From Caulobacter sp. (GTDB lineage Bacteria > Pseudomonadota > Alphaproteobacteria > Caulobacterales > Caulobacteraceae), in the NCBI RefSeq assembly GCF_017744445.1, contig NZ_JAGIBH010000016.1, forward strand, positions 1 through 64,000: a stretch of 64,000 nt of DNA. Direction: 5' to 3'. Both the position numbers and the translations under genes were made by a program. Below are positions 19,823-29,589 of the stretch, one piece after another (the stretch's first letter is position 1; each line of letters starts with the position of its first letter). Below the pieces are notes generated by a model. That model saw nothing but the letters and a program-made list of their open reading frames with translations, made no database searches and had not been told where the DNA came from.

Positions 19823-22800
19823 ATGGCGGACGGGGAAGGACAGGGTTTCGTCCACCTGCGGGTCCGCTCGGCCTATTCGCTGCTCGAGGGCGCCATCAAG
19901 GCCGACCAGATCGGCAAGCTGGCCGCCGCGGCGGGCATGCCGGCGGCGGCGATCGCCGACCGGGCCAACCTGTTCGGGGCGCTGGAATATTCGTCCTACG
20001 CCAAGGACGCGGGGGTCCAGCCGATCATCGGCTGCGCCATTCCCGTCACCGGCATCGGCGGCGGCCCGACCGAGCGCTGGGCCCGCGCGCCGACGATCAT
20101 GCTGCTGGCCCAGAACGAGCTGGGCTATCTGAACCTCTCCGAGCTGTCGTCGATCGCCTATCTCGACAGCGCCGAACTGCCTGAACCGGTCGTGCCGTGG
20201 GCCAAGGTCGCCGAGTACAGCGAAGGCCTGATCATGCTGTCGGGCGGCACGGACGGTCCGGTCGACGCCCTTTATGCCGCAGGCAAGAACGCCGAGGCGT
20301 CGGCCGCCCTGGCCGAGATGCACCGGGTGTTCGGTGACCGGTTCTATGTCGAGCTGCAACGCCACGGCCTGCCCAAGCAGGCGGCCGCCGAGGCGGGCCT
20401 GGTCAACTGGGCCTATGACCATGACGTGCCGCTGGTCGCCACCAACGACGTCTATTTCGCCAAGGAAAACTTCTACGACGCGCACGACGCGCTGCTGTGC
20501 ATCGCCGACGGCTCGTTCGTCGGACAGGACGAGCGTCGCCGCGTCACGCCCGAACACTGGTTCAAGCCGGCGGCGGACATGCGCAAGCTGTTCTCCGACC
20601 TGCCGGAAGCCTGCGACAACACCCTGGATATCGCCCGCCGCTGCGCCTTCATGGTGCACAAGCGCGATCCCATCCTGCCTAGCTTCCCGACCGGCGATGG
20701 CCGTAACGAAGCCGAGGAGCTGCGCTACCAGGCGCGCGAGGGCCTGAAGATGCGCCTCGAAGGGCTGACGATGTCGGCCACTTTGGAGGAGTATGAGAAG
20801 CGGCTCGAGTTCGAGCTGAACATCATCGAGAAGATGGGGTTCCCCGGCTACTTCCTGATCGTCTCGGACTTCATCAAATGGGGTAAGAACCACGGCATTC
20901 CGGTTGGTCCGGGGCGGGGTTCGGGCGCCGGTTCGCTGGTCGCCTGGGTGCTGACCATCACCGACCTGGACCCGCTGCGGTTCGGCCTGCTGTTCGAGCG
21001 CTTCCTCAATCCCGAGCGGGTTTCGATGCCCGACTTCGACGTCGACTTCTGTCAGGAGCGACGCGAAGAGGTGATCTCCTACGTGCAGGAGAAGTACGGC
21101 CGCGACCGCGTGGCCCAGATCATCACCTTCGGTTCGCTGCAGGCCCGCGCCGTGCTGCGCGATGTCGGCCGCGTGATGCAGCTGCCGCTGGGTTTGGTCG
21201 ACCGTCTCTGCAAGATGGTGCCCAACAACCCGGCCGCGCCGGTGACCCTGGCCCAGGCCATCGACCTGGAGCCGCGCCTGAAGCAGGCCAAGAAGGAAGA
21301 CGCCAACGTCTCGGCCTGTCTGGACGTTGCCCTGCAGCTGGAAGGCCTGTTCCGCAACGCCTCGACCCACGCCGCCGGCGTCGTGATCGGCGACCGGCCG
21401 CTGACCCAGCTGACTCCGCTGTACAAGGATCCGCGCTCGGACCTGCCGGCCACCCAGTTCAACATGAAGTGGGTCGAAAGCGCCGGCCTGGTGAAGTTCG
21501 ACTTCCTGGGCCTGAAGACCCTGACCGTGCTGGACCGCGCGGTGAAGCACCTGAAGAAGCGCGGCTTCGAGATCGACCTGGGCAAGCTGCCCTTTGACGA
21601 CACCACGACCTACGAATTGCTCGCTTCCGGCCAGACGGTCGGCGTGTTCCAGCTGGAAAGCCAGGGCATGCGGGACACGCTGCGCAAGATGCGCTGCGGC
21701 TCGATCGAGGAGATCACCGCGCTGATCTCGCTCTATCGCCCGGGCCCGATGGATAACATCGATACCTTCGTCGACTGTAAGTTCGGCCGAAAGCCCGTCG
21801 ACACCCTGCACCCATCGCTGGAGACGGTGCTGAAGGAGACCTACGGCGTCATCGTCTACCAGGAACAGGTGATGCAGATCGCCCAGATCCTGGCGGGCTA
21901 CAGCCTGGGCGAAGCCGACCTTCTGCGTCGCGCGATGGGTAAGAAAAAGAAGGAGGAGATGGATCTCCAGAAGATCCGTTTCGTCTCCGGCGCCAAGGAA
22001 AAGAACGTCCCTGAGGAACAGTCGGGCTCGATCTTCGAACTGGTGGCCAAGTTCGCCGGCTACGGCTTCAACAAGTCGCACGCCGCCGCCTATGCCTTCA
22101 TCTCGTACCAGACGGCCTGGCTGAAGGCGAACACGCCGGTCGAGTTCTTCGCCGCGTCGATGAGCCTCGATCTGTCGAACACCGACAAGCTGGCCGTCTT
22201 CCACCAGGACGCTCGCAAGTTCGAGATCAATGTCCGGGCCCCGGACGTCAATGTCTCGGGCGCCGACTTCGAGGTCGAGAACGGCGAGGTGCTTTACGCC
22301 CTGGGCGCCATCCGCAACGTCGGTCTGGAAGCGATGAAGCACCTGGTGGCGATCCGCGACGAGGGCGGACCGTTCCGCGACATCTTCGACTTCGTCGAGC
22401 GCATCGATCCCAAGCAGGTCAACAAGCGCGCCATCGAAAACCTGGCGCGGGCCGGGGCTTTCGACCAGATCCACAAGAACCGCGCCCAGATCGTGGCCTC
22501 GGCCGACGTGCTGATCGCCCACGCCCAGAGCTGCCACGCCGATCGCCAGGGCGGGCAGGGCGGTTTGTTCGGCTCTGATCCAGGGGCGGGGCGTCCGCGC
22601 CTGTCCAAGACCGAGAACTGGAACCAGGTCGACCTGCTGGACGAAGAGCTGTCGGCCGTCGGCTTCTACCTGACCGGTCACCCGCTGGAAGACGTGGTCG
22701 GCATGCTGCGCCGCCGGCGCGTGGCCCTTGTGACCGAGGCCATGGGGCAGGCCGAGGCCGGCATGGAAGCCCTGCGCATGTGCGGCGTGGTCCGTCGCCG

Positions 22801-23254
22801 CCAGGAGCGCGCCTCGCAGAGCGGTGAAAAATTCGCCTTCGTCTCATTGTCGGATCCGTCCGGTGAGTACGAGGTGCTGTTCCCGCCCGAGAGCCTGCGC
22901 AAGTGTCGTGACGTGCTGGAACCGGGCAAGGCCGTGGTCATCAAGGTCCGCGCCAAGGCTCGGGACGGCGAGGTCCGTTTCTTCGGCGACGACGCCGAAC
23001 CGCTCGAGAAGGCTATCGAGAACGTCGTGGCCGGTCTGCGGGTCCACCTGTCGCCGTCGGCCACCGAGATCGAGGCGCTCAAGCGCCGCCTGGAGCCGGC
23101 CCAGGGCCAGAAGGGCGGCGAGGTCACCTTCGTCGCCGCGATTGGCGGCGGTCGCGAGATCGAGCTGCGCCTGCCGGGGCGGTATTCGCTGGATGCGGCT
23201 CTGCGGGGCGCGCTGAAGACCGCGCCGGGCGTGGCGCTGCTGGAAGATGTGTAG
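19823..23254 (+). CDS. dnaE: DNA polymerase III subunit alpha
   Basis: Replicative polymerase catalytic subunit (C family), 1143 residues. The N-terminal PHP domain starts [14 protein letters not shown]. The palm has [14 protein letters not shown] and PDFDVDFCQ at about residues 403-411, carrying catalytic aspartates. The fingers and helix-hairpin-helix region follow ([23 protein letters not shown]), then an OB domain near residue 980. The ATG is preceded by GGAGG. It lies downstream of sidA and might receive some SOS read-through, which is inference. Confidence 0.97.
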   Translation: MADGEGQGFVHLRVRSAYSLLEGAIKADQIGKLAAAAGMPAAAIADRANLFGALEYSSYAKDAGVQPIIGCAIPVTGIGGGPTERWARAPTIMLLAQNELGYLNLSELSSIAYLDSAELPEPVVPWAKVAEYSEGLIMLSGGTDGPVDALYAAGKNAEASAALAEMHRVFGDRFYVELQRHGLPKQAAAEAGLVNWAYDHDVPLVATNDVYFAKENFYDAHDALLCIADGSFVGQDERRRVTPEHWFKPAADMRKLFSDLPEACDNTLDIARRCAFMVHKRDPILPSFPTGDGRNEAEELRYQAREGLKMRLEGLTMSATLEEYEKRLEFELNIIEKMGFPGYFLIVSDFIKWGKNHGIPVGPGRGSGAGSLVAWVLTITDLDPLRFGLLFERFLNPERVSMPDFDVDFCQERREEVISYVQEKYGRDRVAQIITFGSLQARAVLRDVGRVMQLPLGLVDRLCKMVPNNPAAPVTLAQAIDLEPRLKQAKKEDANVSACLDVALQLEGLFRNASTHAAGVVIGDRPLTQLTPLYKDPRSDLPATQFNMKWVESAGLVKFDFLGLKTLTVLDRAVKHLKKRGFEIDLGKLPFDDTTTYELLASGQTVGVFQLESQGMRDTLRKMRCGSIEEITALISLYRPGPMDNIDTFVDCKFGRKPVDTLHPSLETVLKETYGVIVYQEQVMQIAQILAGYSLGEADLLRRAMGKKKKEEMDLQKIRFVSGAKEKNVPEEQSGSIFELVAKFAGYGFNKSHAAAYAFISYQTAWLKANTPVEFFAASMSLDLSNTDKLAVFHQDARKFEINVRAPDVNVSGADFEVENGEVLYALGAIRNVGLEAMKHLVAIRDEGGPFRDIFDFVERIDPKQVNKRAIENLARAGAFDQIHKNRAQIVASADVLIAHAQSCHADRQGGQGGLFGSDPGAGRPRLSKTENWNQVDLLDEELSAVGFYLTGHPLEDVVGMLRRRRVALVTEAMGQAEAGMEALRMCGVVRRRQERASQSGEKFAFVSLSDPSGEYEVLFPPESLRKCRDVLEPGKAVVIKVRAKARDGEVRFFGDDAEPLEKAIENVVAGLRVHLSPSATEIEALKRRLEPAQGQKGGEVTFVAAIGGGREIELRLPGRYSLDAALRGALKTAPGVALLEDV

Positions 23255-23274
23255 GAATATTTTCCTATTTTGGT
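23252..23274 (+). terminator. possible intrinsic terminator of dnaE
   Basis: TAGGAA-TATT-TTCCTA hairpin that includes the dnaE stop codon, followed by TTTTGG. The stem is only 6 bp and AT-rich and the T run is short, so it may be weak. Confidence 0.5.
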
Positions 23275-23290
23275 GCGAGCGCTGGACTTG

Positions 23291-23325
23291 TCGGTGTGAG
23301 AGGGATTCGAACTCTCGATAGAACT
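23291..23325 (-). other. tRNA-Ser-like 3' fragment (T-arm remnant)
   Basis: On the minus strand CGAGAGTTCGAATCCCTCTC reads like a T-arm with the invariant TTCGAAT loop, followed by a short acceptor-like tail. There is no anticodon arm, D-arm or CCA, so it is not a functional tRNA. It resembles the 3' end of a serine tRNA and could be a remnant, part of a dispersed repeat, or an old attachment site. Confidence 0.4.
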
Positions 23326-23382
23326 TGGCGCTGATGGACGTGTGAATGAGCCCGAAGCGGGCCACGAACAGGGAGAAGGCCG

Positions 23383-23733
23383 ATGGCCACGCATGAGGGC
23401 GGATGTCAGTGCGGGCGTGTGCGTTTCACGGTCGAGGTCGGACTGGACGACCTGATCAGCTGCAATTGCTCGCGCTGCGGCAAGCTGGGCGCAGTCATGG
23501 CTTTCGCGGGCGCCGATGACTTCGAGCTGCGAAGCGGCGAGGACGCCCTGACCGAGTACCAGTTCAACACCCACAAGATCACGCACCTGTTCTGCGAGAC
23601 CTGCGGCATTCAGTCGTTTGGGCGTGGAACCGCGCCGAACGGCCAGCAGATGGTGGCGATCAATGTCCGCGCCCTTGACGACGTCGATGTGTTCGCGCTG
23701 AAGCCGCAGCAGGTGGACGGCAAGTCGTTCTGA
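23383..23733 (+). CDS. GFA/CENP-V family zinc protein
   Basis: A 116-residue protein of the glutathione-dependent formaldehyde-activating (GFA) fold. Zinc-ligand cysteines follow the family pattern: GGCQCGRVRF near residue 8, SCNCSRCGKLG near 27, and HLFCETCGIQSF near 68. Substrate is not predictable; most members of this family are uncharacterised and only a few act on S-hydroxymethylglutathione. It stands alone between dnaE and convergent accessory genes. The ATG has GGGAGAAGG upstream. Confidence 0.88.
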   Translation: MATHEGGCQCGRVRFTVEVGLDDLISCNCSRCGKLGAVMAFAGADDFELRSGEDALTEYQFNTHKITHLFCETCGIQSFGRGTAPNGQQMVAINVRALDDVDVFALKPQQVDGKSF

Positions 23734-23777
23734 AGGCCTGAGCGGCAAGGCGCCAGCGTCAGGTCGGCTGAAAGCCA

Positions 23778-24320
23778 CTATCGCGGCGACCTTGTCAGGG
23801 CGTAGCAGTCGCTTGGTCCCGCCGCCTCTCCCAGCTGGGGGCGCGCTTCCCAGTTGGCGAGTGTGGCTTCATAGTTCAGGCCCGCCTTGCGAAGAACGGC
23901 GGCTGACGCGGCGTTGTCGGGATGGCAGGTGGCCCAGACGCGGAAGATGTCCGGCTGGGCTATCGCCCAAGCCACGACGGTCGACGCTGCTTCGGTGGCC
24001 AAGCCCCGACCCCAGAAGGACTCGCCTAGGATGTAGCCGAAATCGGCCTTCGGCGGCGACAGTCGCAGTTCGATGACGCCTGCGAAGCGCCCGGAGACCT
24101 TTTCGATGATGGCCCAGGGGAAGGCCGAGCCGGATGTCCAGCAGTCTTCGCAGCGCACGGCGAAGGCCTGGCTATCGGCCTCATCGCGATGGCGGACGAC
24201 GGGCATGAACCGCGTTGGCGCAGCCTCGCCCGCATAGGTTTGGAAGATCGCCGGGGCGTCCGAGCATTCGACCGGGCGGAGCCGCAGCCGGTCGGTCAGG
24301 AACTCTTCTGGCGGCCGCAT
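23778..24320 (-). CDS. GNAT-family N-acetyltransferase (RimJ/RimL type)
   Basis: A 180-residue acetyltransferase. It opens TDRLRLRPVECSDAPAIFQ, as in the RimJ/RimL group. GYILGESFWGRGLATEAA is the acetyl-CoA pyrophosphate-binding motif A, and ATCHPDNAASAAVLRKAGL is motif B. The substrate is unknown; relatives modify protein N-termini, antibiotics or small amines. It is convergent with the GFA gene and followed upstream by the HAD gene on the same strand. Confidence 0.85.
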   Translation of the reverse strand: MRPPEEFLTDRLRLRPVECSDAPAIFQTYAGEAAPTRFMPVVRHRDEADSQAFAVRCEDCWTSGSAFPWAIIEKVSGRFAGVIELRLSPPKADFGYILGESFWGRGLATEAASTVVAWAIAQPDIFRVWATCHPDNAASAAVLRKAGLNYEATLANWEARPQLGEAAGPSDCYALTRSPR

Positions 24321-24384
24321 CGGTCAAGAATGCGTTCGCGAGCGGATGTCCGCAATGGGGCTGGCGTCCGCGGCGGGACCCTCA

Positions 24385-24999
24385 CTACCAGGCCGCCGCG
24401 CATCCATTCGCCAGCCCCGCCCGGAATAGTCGTCGCTCGGCCGCCCTGCCGCCCTTGACGATCACCGGTCGGTCCGCGCCGCGTAGCAGCGGCAGGTCGT
24501 CGAGGCTGTCGGTATAGGCGTAGCCCCAGTACTCGCCGTGGCCGGCTTCGGCCAGGGCCTGACATTCGCGCTGGTGGCGGCAGTGGATGTCGGCGACCCA
24601 ACCGCCGGCGCGGCGCTTCAATGAGGCGCCCAGCACCTCGATCGGATGGCCCAGCGGCCCGATCAGTGTCCTGGCCAGGATAGCCGGAGCGGCCGTGACC
24701 ACCACGACGCGGTCCCCGGCGCGCCAGGACAGGGCGTTTCGTCCCGTCCGAAACGACTCGCCGAACTGGTCGCAGGGGCGGCGTAAGCCGGTTTCGCAGA
24801 GCCCGGCCGTGGCGATCCACAGTAGAAACGAGGCTCCGGCGCGACGGGTACGGGGCAGGGCGACCATGGGGCCAGCCAGTGGCAGCGCCGCCATGACCGC
24901 GAGCGCACGAAGCGGCGACCCCCTTACCCGATGCCAAGGCCTCAAGGCCGTGGAATCGCCGTCCAGCAAGGTTCCGTCCAGGTCGAAGACCGCCAGCAT
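24385..24999 (-). CDS. HAD-superfamily hydrolase (IB-type phosphatase)
   Basis: A 204-residue haloacid-dehalogenase-like phosphatase. Motif I FDLDGTLLDGDST holds the nucleophile Asp and the acid Asp; motif II VVVVTAAP follows; motif III and IV lie in DSLDDLPLLRGAD. A small helical cap sits between motifs I and II, as in subfamily IB (SerB-like, or PGP/CicA-like). CicA in Caulobacter belongs to this group, but I cannot assign it. I prefer the start at 24999 because GGAGG lies 7 bases upstream; the track start adds 12 residues. It is divergent from rpsB. Confidence 0.8.
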   Translation of the reverse strand: MLAVFDLDGTLLDGDSTALRPWHRVRGSPLRALAVMAALPLAGPMVALPRTRRAGASFLLWIATAGLCETGLRRPCDQFGESFRTGRNALSWRAGDRVVVVTAAPAILARTLIGPLGHPIEVLGASLKRRAGGWVADIHCRHQRECQALAEAGHGEYWGYAYTDSLDDLPLLRGADRPVIVKGGRAAERRLFRAGLANGCAAAW

Positions 25000-25202
25000 C
25001 TGACATCCTCCGGCGTTTTCCGGGTGAAGACGCATCGATTGCGCCGCGGCTCTGTGTCGGAACGACGACGCCTTCGCGGAGGGACTGTGGAGCGTCGGTG
25101 AAGGACCGCGCCTTCCGGGGATGATCGTGCGGTTCGGCGGCCGGACAAGGCATCCTTGGGGCGGCGAAGGGGCTGGAGGCGGCCGGAAAATGCGGTCGGG
25201 GC

Positions 25203-25231
25203 TTGCCTTTTGGTCCCCGAGAGACTATTTG
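25203..25231 (+). promoter_or_regulatory. candidate rpsB promoter
   Basis: TTGCCT, 17 bases, TATTTG lies about 130 bases before the rpsB ATG in the 364-base gap between the HAD gene and rpsB. Predicted by eye. The rest of the gap (25000-25202) shows no gene. Confidence 0.35.
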
Positions 25232-25296
25232 CGCCGCCATTCCACACGTGGACGTTCGGTTGCACCGGGGAGACATCCCGGCGTCGCCGTTCCGGT

Positions 25297-25322
25297 CCCG
25301 CTCCAGAATGGTCTGGAACGGG
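25297..25322 (+). promoter_or_regulatory. rpsB leader stem-loop
   Basis: CCCGCTCCAGA-ATGG-TCTGGAACGGG forms an 11-bp stem with a single C-A mismatch and a 4-base loop, 41 bases before the rpsB start. Position and strength fit an autogenous control element, since S2 represses its own operon in other bacteria. That function is inferred. Confidence 0.5.
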
Positions 25323-25363
25323 GGTGTCCGCGGAGGTTCAACCGGAAAAAGGATAAAGGCCCG

Positions 25364-26164
25364 ATGGCTCTTCCCGAATTCTCCATGCGTCAGCTCCTGG
25401 AAGCCGGCGCCCACTTCGGCCACCAGACGCACCGCTGGAACCCGAAGATGGACCGCTACATCTTCGGTTCGCGCTCGAACATCCACATCATCGACCTGTC
25501 GCAGTCGATCCCGCTGCTGCACCAAGCCCTGGTGAAGGTCCGTGAAGTCGCCGCCGCCGGCGGCCGCGTGCTGTTCGTCGGCACCAAGCGCCAGGCCAGC
25601 GACCCGGTCGCCACGGCCGCCAAGCGCTGCGCCCAGTACTACGTGAACCACCGCTGGCTCGGCGGCACCCTGACCAACTGGCGCACCGTTTCGGGCTCGA
25701 TCGCTCGTCTGCGCGAACTGGAAGGCGTGCTGGCCGGTGAAGCCCTGGGCCGTTCCAAGAAGGAACTGCTGCAGCTGACGCGCGAGCGCGACAAGCTGGA
25801 ACTGTCGCTGGGCGGCATCAAGGACATGGGCGGCATCCCCGACATCATGTTCGTGATCGACACCAACAAGGAAGCGATCGCGATCCTGGAAGCCCGCAAG
25901 CTGAACATCCCGGTCGTCGCTATCCTCGACACCAACTGCGATCCGGACGGCATCACTTATCCGATCCCGGGTAACGACGACGCCGCCCGCGCGCTGCAAC
26001 TGTATTGCGACCTGATCGCCGACGCCGTCCTGGACGGCTTGGCCGCTGGTCAAGCCGCCTCGGGCGTCGACCTGGGCGCCTCGGTGGCTCCGGTCGAGCC
26101 GGCCCTGGCCCGCGAACTGGCTCCGGAAGCTCCGGAAGCCGCCGCGGAATCGGCCGAAGGCTGA
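25364..26164 (+). CDS. rpsB: 30S ribosomal protein S2
   Basis: Small-subunit ribosomal protein that anchors S1. It has 266 residues against 241 in E. coli. [22 protein letters not shown] is the classic N-terminus, and VDTNCDPD-type motif [17 protein letters not shown] is intact. The extra C-terminus is Ala/Glu/Pro-rich, common in alphaproteobacteria. I place the start at 25364, not at the track's 25121, because the family N-terminus begins there and upstream is leader RNA. It is followed by tsf after 150 bases with tandem hairpins. Confidence 0.97.
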   Translation: MALPEFSMRQLLEAGAHFGHQTHRWNPKMDRYIFGSRSNIHIIDLSQSIPLLHQALVKVREVAAAGGRVLFVGTKRQASDPVATAAKRCAQYYVNHRWLGGTLTNWRTVSGSIARLRELEGVLAGEALGRSKKELLQLTRERDKLELSLGGIKDMGGIPDIMFVIDTNKEAIAILEARKLNIPVVAILDTNCDPDGITYPIPGNDDAARALQLYCDLIADAVLDGLAAGQAASGVDLGASVAPVEPALARELAPEAPEAAAESAEG

Positions 26165-26180
26165 TTTCCCTACGTGTCTC

Positions 26181-26290
26181 CATCCCGGCTGGGCCGGGAT
26201 GCGGGACCGTCGCGCCCCTGACATGCGACCGGGCTAATAGCCCGGTCGCTATGCATTAGAGACTATGGCGGGCTAGAAGCCCGGTCGCTA
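26181..26290 (+). repeat. tandem hairpins between rpsB and tsf
   Basis: Three palindromes stand in a row: 26181-26201 (9-bp stem CATCCCGGC), 26225-26249 (11-bp stem GCGACCGGGCT with loop AAT), and 26268-26290 (GGGCT-AGA-AGCCC plus a repeat of CGGTCGCTA). The last two share the sequence AGCCCGGTCGCTA. None has a T run, so they may stabilise or attenuate the transcript rather than end it. Confidence 0.7.
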
Positions 26291-26314
26291 ACCGTTTGAA
26301 TCTGGAGATTTTCG

Positions 26315-27253
26315 ATGGCTGAGATCACCGCCGCCCTCGTCAAGGAACTGCGCGAAAAGTCCGGCGTCGGCATGATGGACTGCAAGAAGGCGCTGTCGGA
26401 AAACAACGGCGACATCGAAGCGTCCATCGACTGGCTGCGCGCCAAGGGCCTGTCCAAGGCCGCCAAGAAGGCTGACCGCGCCGCCGCCGAAGGCCTGGTG
26501 GCCGTCGCCACCGCCGAGCAAGGCGCCGGCGAAACCGCCACGGCCGTCGAAGTGAACGCCGAAACCGACTTCGTGTCGCGCAACGACCTGTTCCAGGGCG
26601 CTGCTCGTCAGATCGCCGGCGCGGCTCTGAGCACCGACGGTTCGGTCGACGCCATCACCGCGGCCAAGCTGGCCGGCGGCGAGAGCGTGCAGGACCACCT
26701 GACCAACCTGATCGCCACGATCGGCGAGAACATGATGGTGCGTCGCGCCGCCAAGTGGACGGTCGAGAACGGCGTCGTCGCCTCGTACATCCACAACGCC
26801 ACCGCGCCGGACCTGGGCCGCATCGGCGTGCTGGTGGCCGTCGAGTCGACCGGCGACAAAGCCGCTCTGCGCGACTTGGGCCGCAAGATCGCCATGCACG
26901 TGGCCGCGACCGCCCCGCTGTCGCTGTCGCCGGACGATCTGGACCCGGCCGCCATCGAGCGTGAAAAGGCCGTGTTCACCGAGCAGGCTCTGGAATCGGG
27001 CAAGCCGGCCGCCGTCGTCGAAAAGATGATCGAAGGCCGTATCCGCAAGTTCCTGGAAGAAGTCGTGCTGCTGAAGCAAGCCTTCGTCATGAACCCGGAC
27101 CAGACCGTCGAGCAGCTGGTCGCCGAGACCGCCAAGACCCTGGGCGCCCCGATCACCGTGAAGGGCTTCACCCGTCTGGCCCTGGGCGAAGGCGTGGAAA
27201 AGAAGCAAGACGACTTCGCCGCCGAAGTCGCTTCGATGACCGGCCAAGCCTAA
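26315..27253 (+). CDS. tsf: elongation factor Ts
   Basis: Nucleotide-exchange factor for EF-Tu. It has 312 residues. The N-terminal UBA-like domain ends in [13 protein letters not shown], the EF-Tu contact region contains [10 protein letters not shown], and the C-terminal part holds the coiled-coil and dimer modules ([14 protein letters not shown]). The ATG has GGAG upstream. It is followed by a strong terminator, so rpsB-tsf can form a separate transcript from pyrH. Confidence 0.97.
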   Translation: MAEITAALVKELREKSGVGMMDCKKALSENNGDIEASIDWLRAKGLSKAAKKADRAAAEGLVAVATAEQGAGETATAVEVNAETDFVSRNDLFQGAARQIAGAALSTDGSVDAITAAKLAGGESVQDHLTNLIATIGENMMVRRAAKWTVENGVVASYIHNATAPDLGRIGVLVAVESTGDKAALRDLGRKIAMHVAATAPLSLSPDDLDPAAIEREKAVFTEQALESGKPAAVVEKMIEGRIRKFLEEVVLLKQAFVMNPDQTVEQLVAETAKTLGAPITVKGFTRLALGEGVEKKQDDFAAEVASMTGQA

Positions 27254-27296
27254 GGCTTGCCGTCGGGGGCCTTCAGGGGCTTCTGACAAACAATTA

Positions 27297-27333
27297 GGGC
27301 GCGGCGCGTCTAGACGCGCGCCGCGCCCTTTTT
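27297..27333 (+). terminator. intrinsic terminator after tsf
   Basis: A 12-bp, almost all-GC stem (GGGCGCGGCGCG with its complement) around TCTAGA, followed by TTTTT. Strong and correctly placed 44 bases after the tsf stop. Confidence 0.92.
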
Positions 27334-27433
27334 GCGCCTGCCGTATGGCTGCGAAGCCTGGTTGGCAAAACACATCCCACTTCTGTAGAACGCACCGTAA
27401 TGTGCGTGCCGACGACTCAGGAATAGCGGTCCC

Positions 27434-28171
27434 ATGTCCGATACCAACGCACCTCAGAAATACCGCCGCATCCTGCTGAAGGTGTCCGGCGAGGTCCTGA
27501 TGGGCGACACGCCCTACGGTATCGACACCAACACCGTTTCCGCCGTGGCCCAGGACGTGGCCGAGATCATGAAGTCCGGCGTCGAGCTGTGCCTGGTGAT
27601 CGGCGGCGGCAACATCTTCCGCGGCATGGCCGGCGCGGCCAAGGGCATGGAGCGGTCCAGCGCCGACTATATGGGCATGCTGGCCACCGTGATGAACGCC
27701 CTGGCCATGCAGGACGCCCTGGAGCGCATCGGCGTCCAGACCCGCGTGCAGTCGGCCATCCCGATGGCTACGGTCTGCGAGCCCTACATCCGCCGCCGCG
27801 CTCAGCGTCACCTGGAAAAGGGCCGGGTGGTGATCTTCGCCGCCGGCACCGGCAACCCGTACTTCACCACCGACACCGCCGCGGCCCTGCGCGCGGCCGA
27901 GATGGAGTGCGACGCCCTGTTCAAGGGCACCAGCGTCGATGGCGTCTACACCGCCGACCCCAAGAAGGATCCGGCGGCCGAGCGCTACGACCACCTGACC
28001 TACATGGACGTCCTGGCCAAGGATCTGCGGGTCATGGACGCCTCGGCCGTGGCGCTGATGCGCGACAGCAACATTCCGATCGTGGTCTTCTCGATCAAGG
28101 GGCGCGGCAACCTGCTGAACGTCCTGCGAGGCGAGGGGACGCACACCGTGGTCTCCGACCGCGCCGCCTAA
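27434..28171 (+). CDS. pyrH: uridylate kinase (UMP kinase)
   Basis: Phosphorylates UMP to UDP in pyrimidine synthesis; bacterial PyrH is hexameric and distinct from eukaryotic UMP/CMP kinase. It has 245 residues. Motifs are [43 protein letters not shown] and the [13 protein letters not shown] loop. The gap from tsf (180 bases) with its terminator suggests its own promoter. frr begins 24 bases later, the usual pairing. Confidence 0.96.
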   Translation: MSDTNAPQKYRRILLKVSGEVLMGDTPYGIDTNTVSAVAQDVAEIMKSGVELCLVIGGGNIFRGMAGAAKGMERSSADYMGMLATVMNALAMQDALERIGVQTRVQSAIPMATVCEPYIRRRAQRHLEKGRVVIFAAGTGNPYFTTDTAAALRAAEMECDALFKGTSVDGVYTADPKKDPAAERYDHLTYMDVLAKDLRVMDASAVALMRDSNIPIVVFSIKGRGNLLNVLRGEGTHTVVSDRAA

Positions 28172-28195
28172 TCATATAGAAGCGAGGAGAGCCTC

Positions 28196-28762
28196 ATGGC
28201 CGCCGCCGAAAAACCCGTCCTGTCGCGCTACCGCGATCGCATGGACAAGGCCGTCGCCGCTCTGAAGGAAGAGTTCGGCAGCCTGCGCACCGGCCGCGCG
28301 TCGGCCAGCCTGCTGGACCAGGTGATGGTCGAGGCCTACGGCTCGACCACGCCGCTGAACGCGGTGGCCTCGGTCAGCGTGCCCGAGCCGCGCCAGATCA
28401 ATGTCAGCGTCTGGGATCGCGGCGTCGTCGTCTCGGTCGAGAAGGCGATCCGCGCGTCGGGCCTGGGCCTGAACCCGGTCGTCGAAGGTCAGAACCTGCG
28501 CATTCCGATCCCGCCGCTGACCGAAGAGCGCCGCAAGGATCTCTCGAAGATCGCCGGCAAGTACGCCGAGCAGCAGAAGATCGCCGTCCGTAACGTCCGT
28601 CGCGACGCCAATGACGACCTGAAGAAGGCCGAGAAGGACGGCGCTATCGCCGAGGACGAACGCAAGAAGATGGAAACCGAGGTCCAGAAGATGACCGACG
28701 AAGCCATCAAGCGGGTCGACGAGGCCTTGAAAATCAAAGAACAAGAGATCATGCAGGTCTAA
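28196..28762 (+). CDS. frr: ribosome recycling factor
   Basis: Splits post-termination ribosomes together with EF-G. It has 188 residues and the family pattern: [23 protein letters not shown] in domain I and [11 protein letters not shown] and [13 protein letters not shown] in the long helices, with the alpha-helical C-terminus. The ATG follows GAGGAGAG. It is downstream of pyrH in the common pyrH-frr-uppS order. Confidence 0.97.
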   Translation: MAAAEKPVLSRYRDRMDKAVAALKEEFGSLRTGRASASLLDQVMVEAYGSTTPLNAVASVSVPEPRQINVSVWDRGVVVSVEKAIRASGLGLNPVVEGQNLRIPIPPLTEERRKDLSKIAGKYAEQQKIAVRNVRRDANDDLKKAEKDGAIAEDERKKMETEVQKMTDEAIKRVDEALKIKEQEIMQV

Positions 28763-28812
28763 TCGCCTCCCTTGAGAGTTAGTGGGGAGACGACGAGGGA
28801 AGGTTGAAGACA

Positions 28813-29589
28813 ATGCCGGCGACCACCGGTCTGCAGAACGTTTCGGAACGCGCCGATGGCGCGTCCGGCCAACGTCTGCACGTGGCCATTATCATGGATG
28901 GCAACGGCCGCTGGGCGAAGCAGCGGGGGATGCCGCGCGTCCTGGGTCACCGGGCCGGCGTCAACGCCCTGAAACGCACCGTCGAGGGCGCCCAGAGCCA
29001 GAACGTCGGCGTGCTGACGGTCTTCGGCTTCTCGACCGAGAACTGGCGCCGGCCGGCGCACGAGGTCTCCGAGCTGATGAGCCTGCTCAAGGCCTATGTC
29101 GAATCGGATCTCGAGCGCCTGGCCAAGGCGGGCGTTCGTGTTCGTATCATCGGCCGTCGCACCGGCTTGTCGGCCGATATCGCCGAGGTCATCGACCGGG
29201 CCGAGAAACGCACCGCCGGCAATACCGAGTTCACCCTGCAGGTGGCCTTCAACTACGGCGGTCAGGCCGACATCACCGACGCCGCGCGAGCCTTCGCCGA
29301 GAAGGTCGAGCGGGGCGAGGCCAAGGCCTCTGACCTGACCGAGGAGACGTTCGAGCGGTTCCTGTCGACGTCGTCTTCGCCGGCTCCGGACCTGATCGTG
29401 CGCACCAGCGGCGAGCGCCGCATTTCCAACTTCCTGCTGTGGGAGTGCGCTTACGCCGAGCTGGTGTTCCAGGACGTGCTGTGGCCCGACTACGGCCCCG
29501 AGGCCCTGGCCGCCGCCATCGCCGACTATCGCCGTCGCGATCGACGTTATGGAGGGATCGCGGCCGATGACGTCGCCGTCGCCGGCTAA
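28813..29589 (+). CDS. uppS: undecaprenyl diphosphate synthase
   Basis: Cis-prenyltransferase that makes the C55 lipid carrier for peptidoglycan and lipopolysaccharide. It has 258 residues. IIMDGNGRWAKQRG contains the catalytic Asp29, followed by LGHRAG, FSTENWRRP, and DLIVRTSGERRISNFLLW. The ATG at 28813 with GGAAGG upstream is preferred to the TTG three codons before it. It overlaps cdsA by 23 bases. Confidence 0.95.
   Translation: MPATTGLQNVSERADGASGQRLHVAIIMDGNGRWAKQRGMPRVLGHRAGVNALKRTVEGAQSQNVGVLTVFGFSTENWRRPAHEVSELMSLLKAYVESDLERLAKAGVRVRIIGRRTGLSADIAEVIDRAEKRTAGNTEFTLQVAFNYGGQADITDAARAFAEKVERGEAKASDLTEETFERFLSTSSSPAPDLIVRTSGERRISNFLLWECAYAELVFQDVLWPDYGPEALAAAIADYRRRDRRYGGIAADDVAVAG

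Noticed and set aside
19538-22681. 1047-residue minus-strand ORF over dnaE
   Set aside because: Composition is typical of an antisense shadow (Gln, Val, Asp, Leu, Gly repeats), and dnaE on the plus strand is complete and certain.
23255-23382. Functional tRNA gene
   Set aside because: Only a T-arm-like piece is visible; no anticodon or D-arm can be folded around it.
25121-25363. 81-residue N-terminal extension of rpsB in the ORF track
   Set aside because: It covers the leader hairpin and does not match S2; the family N-terminus starts at 25364.
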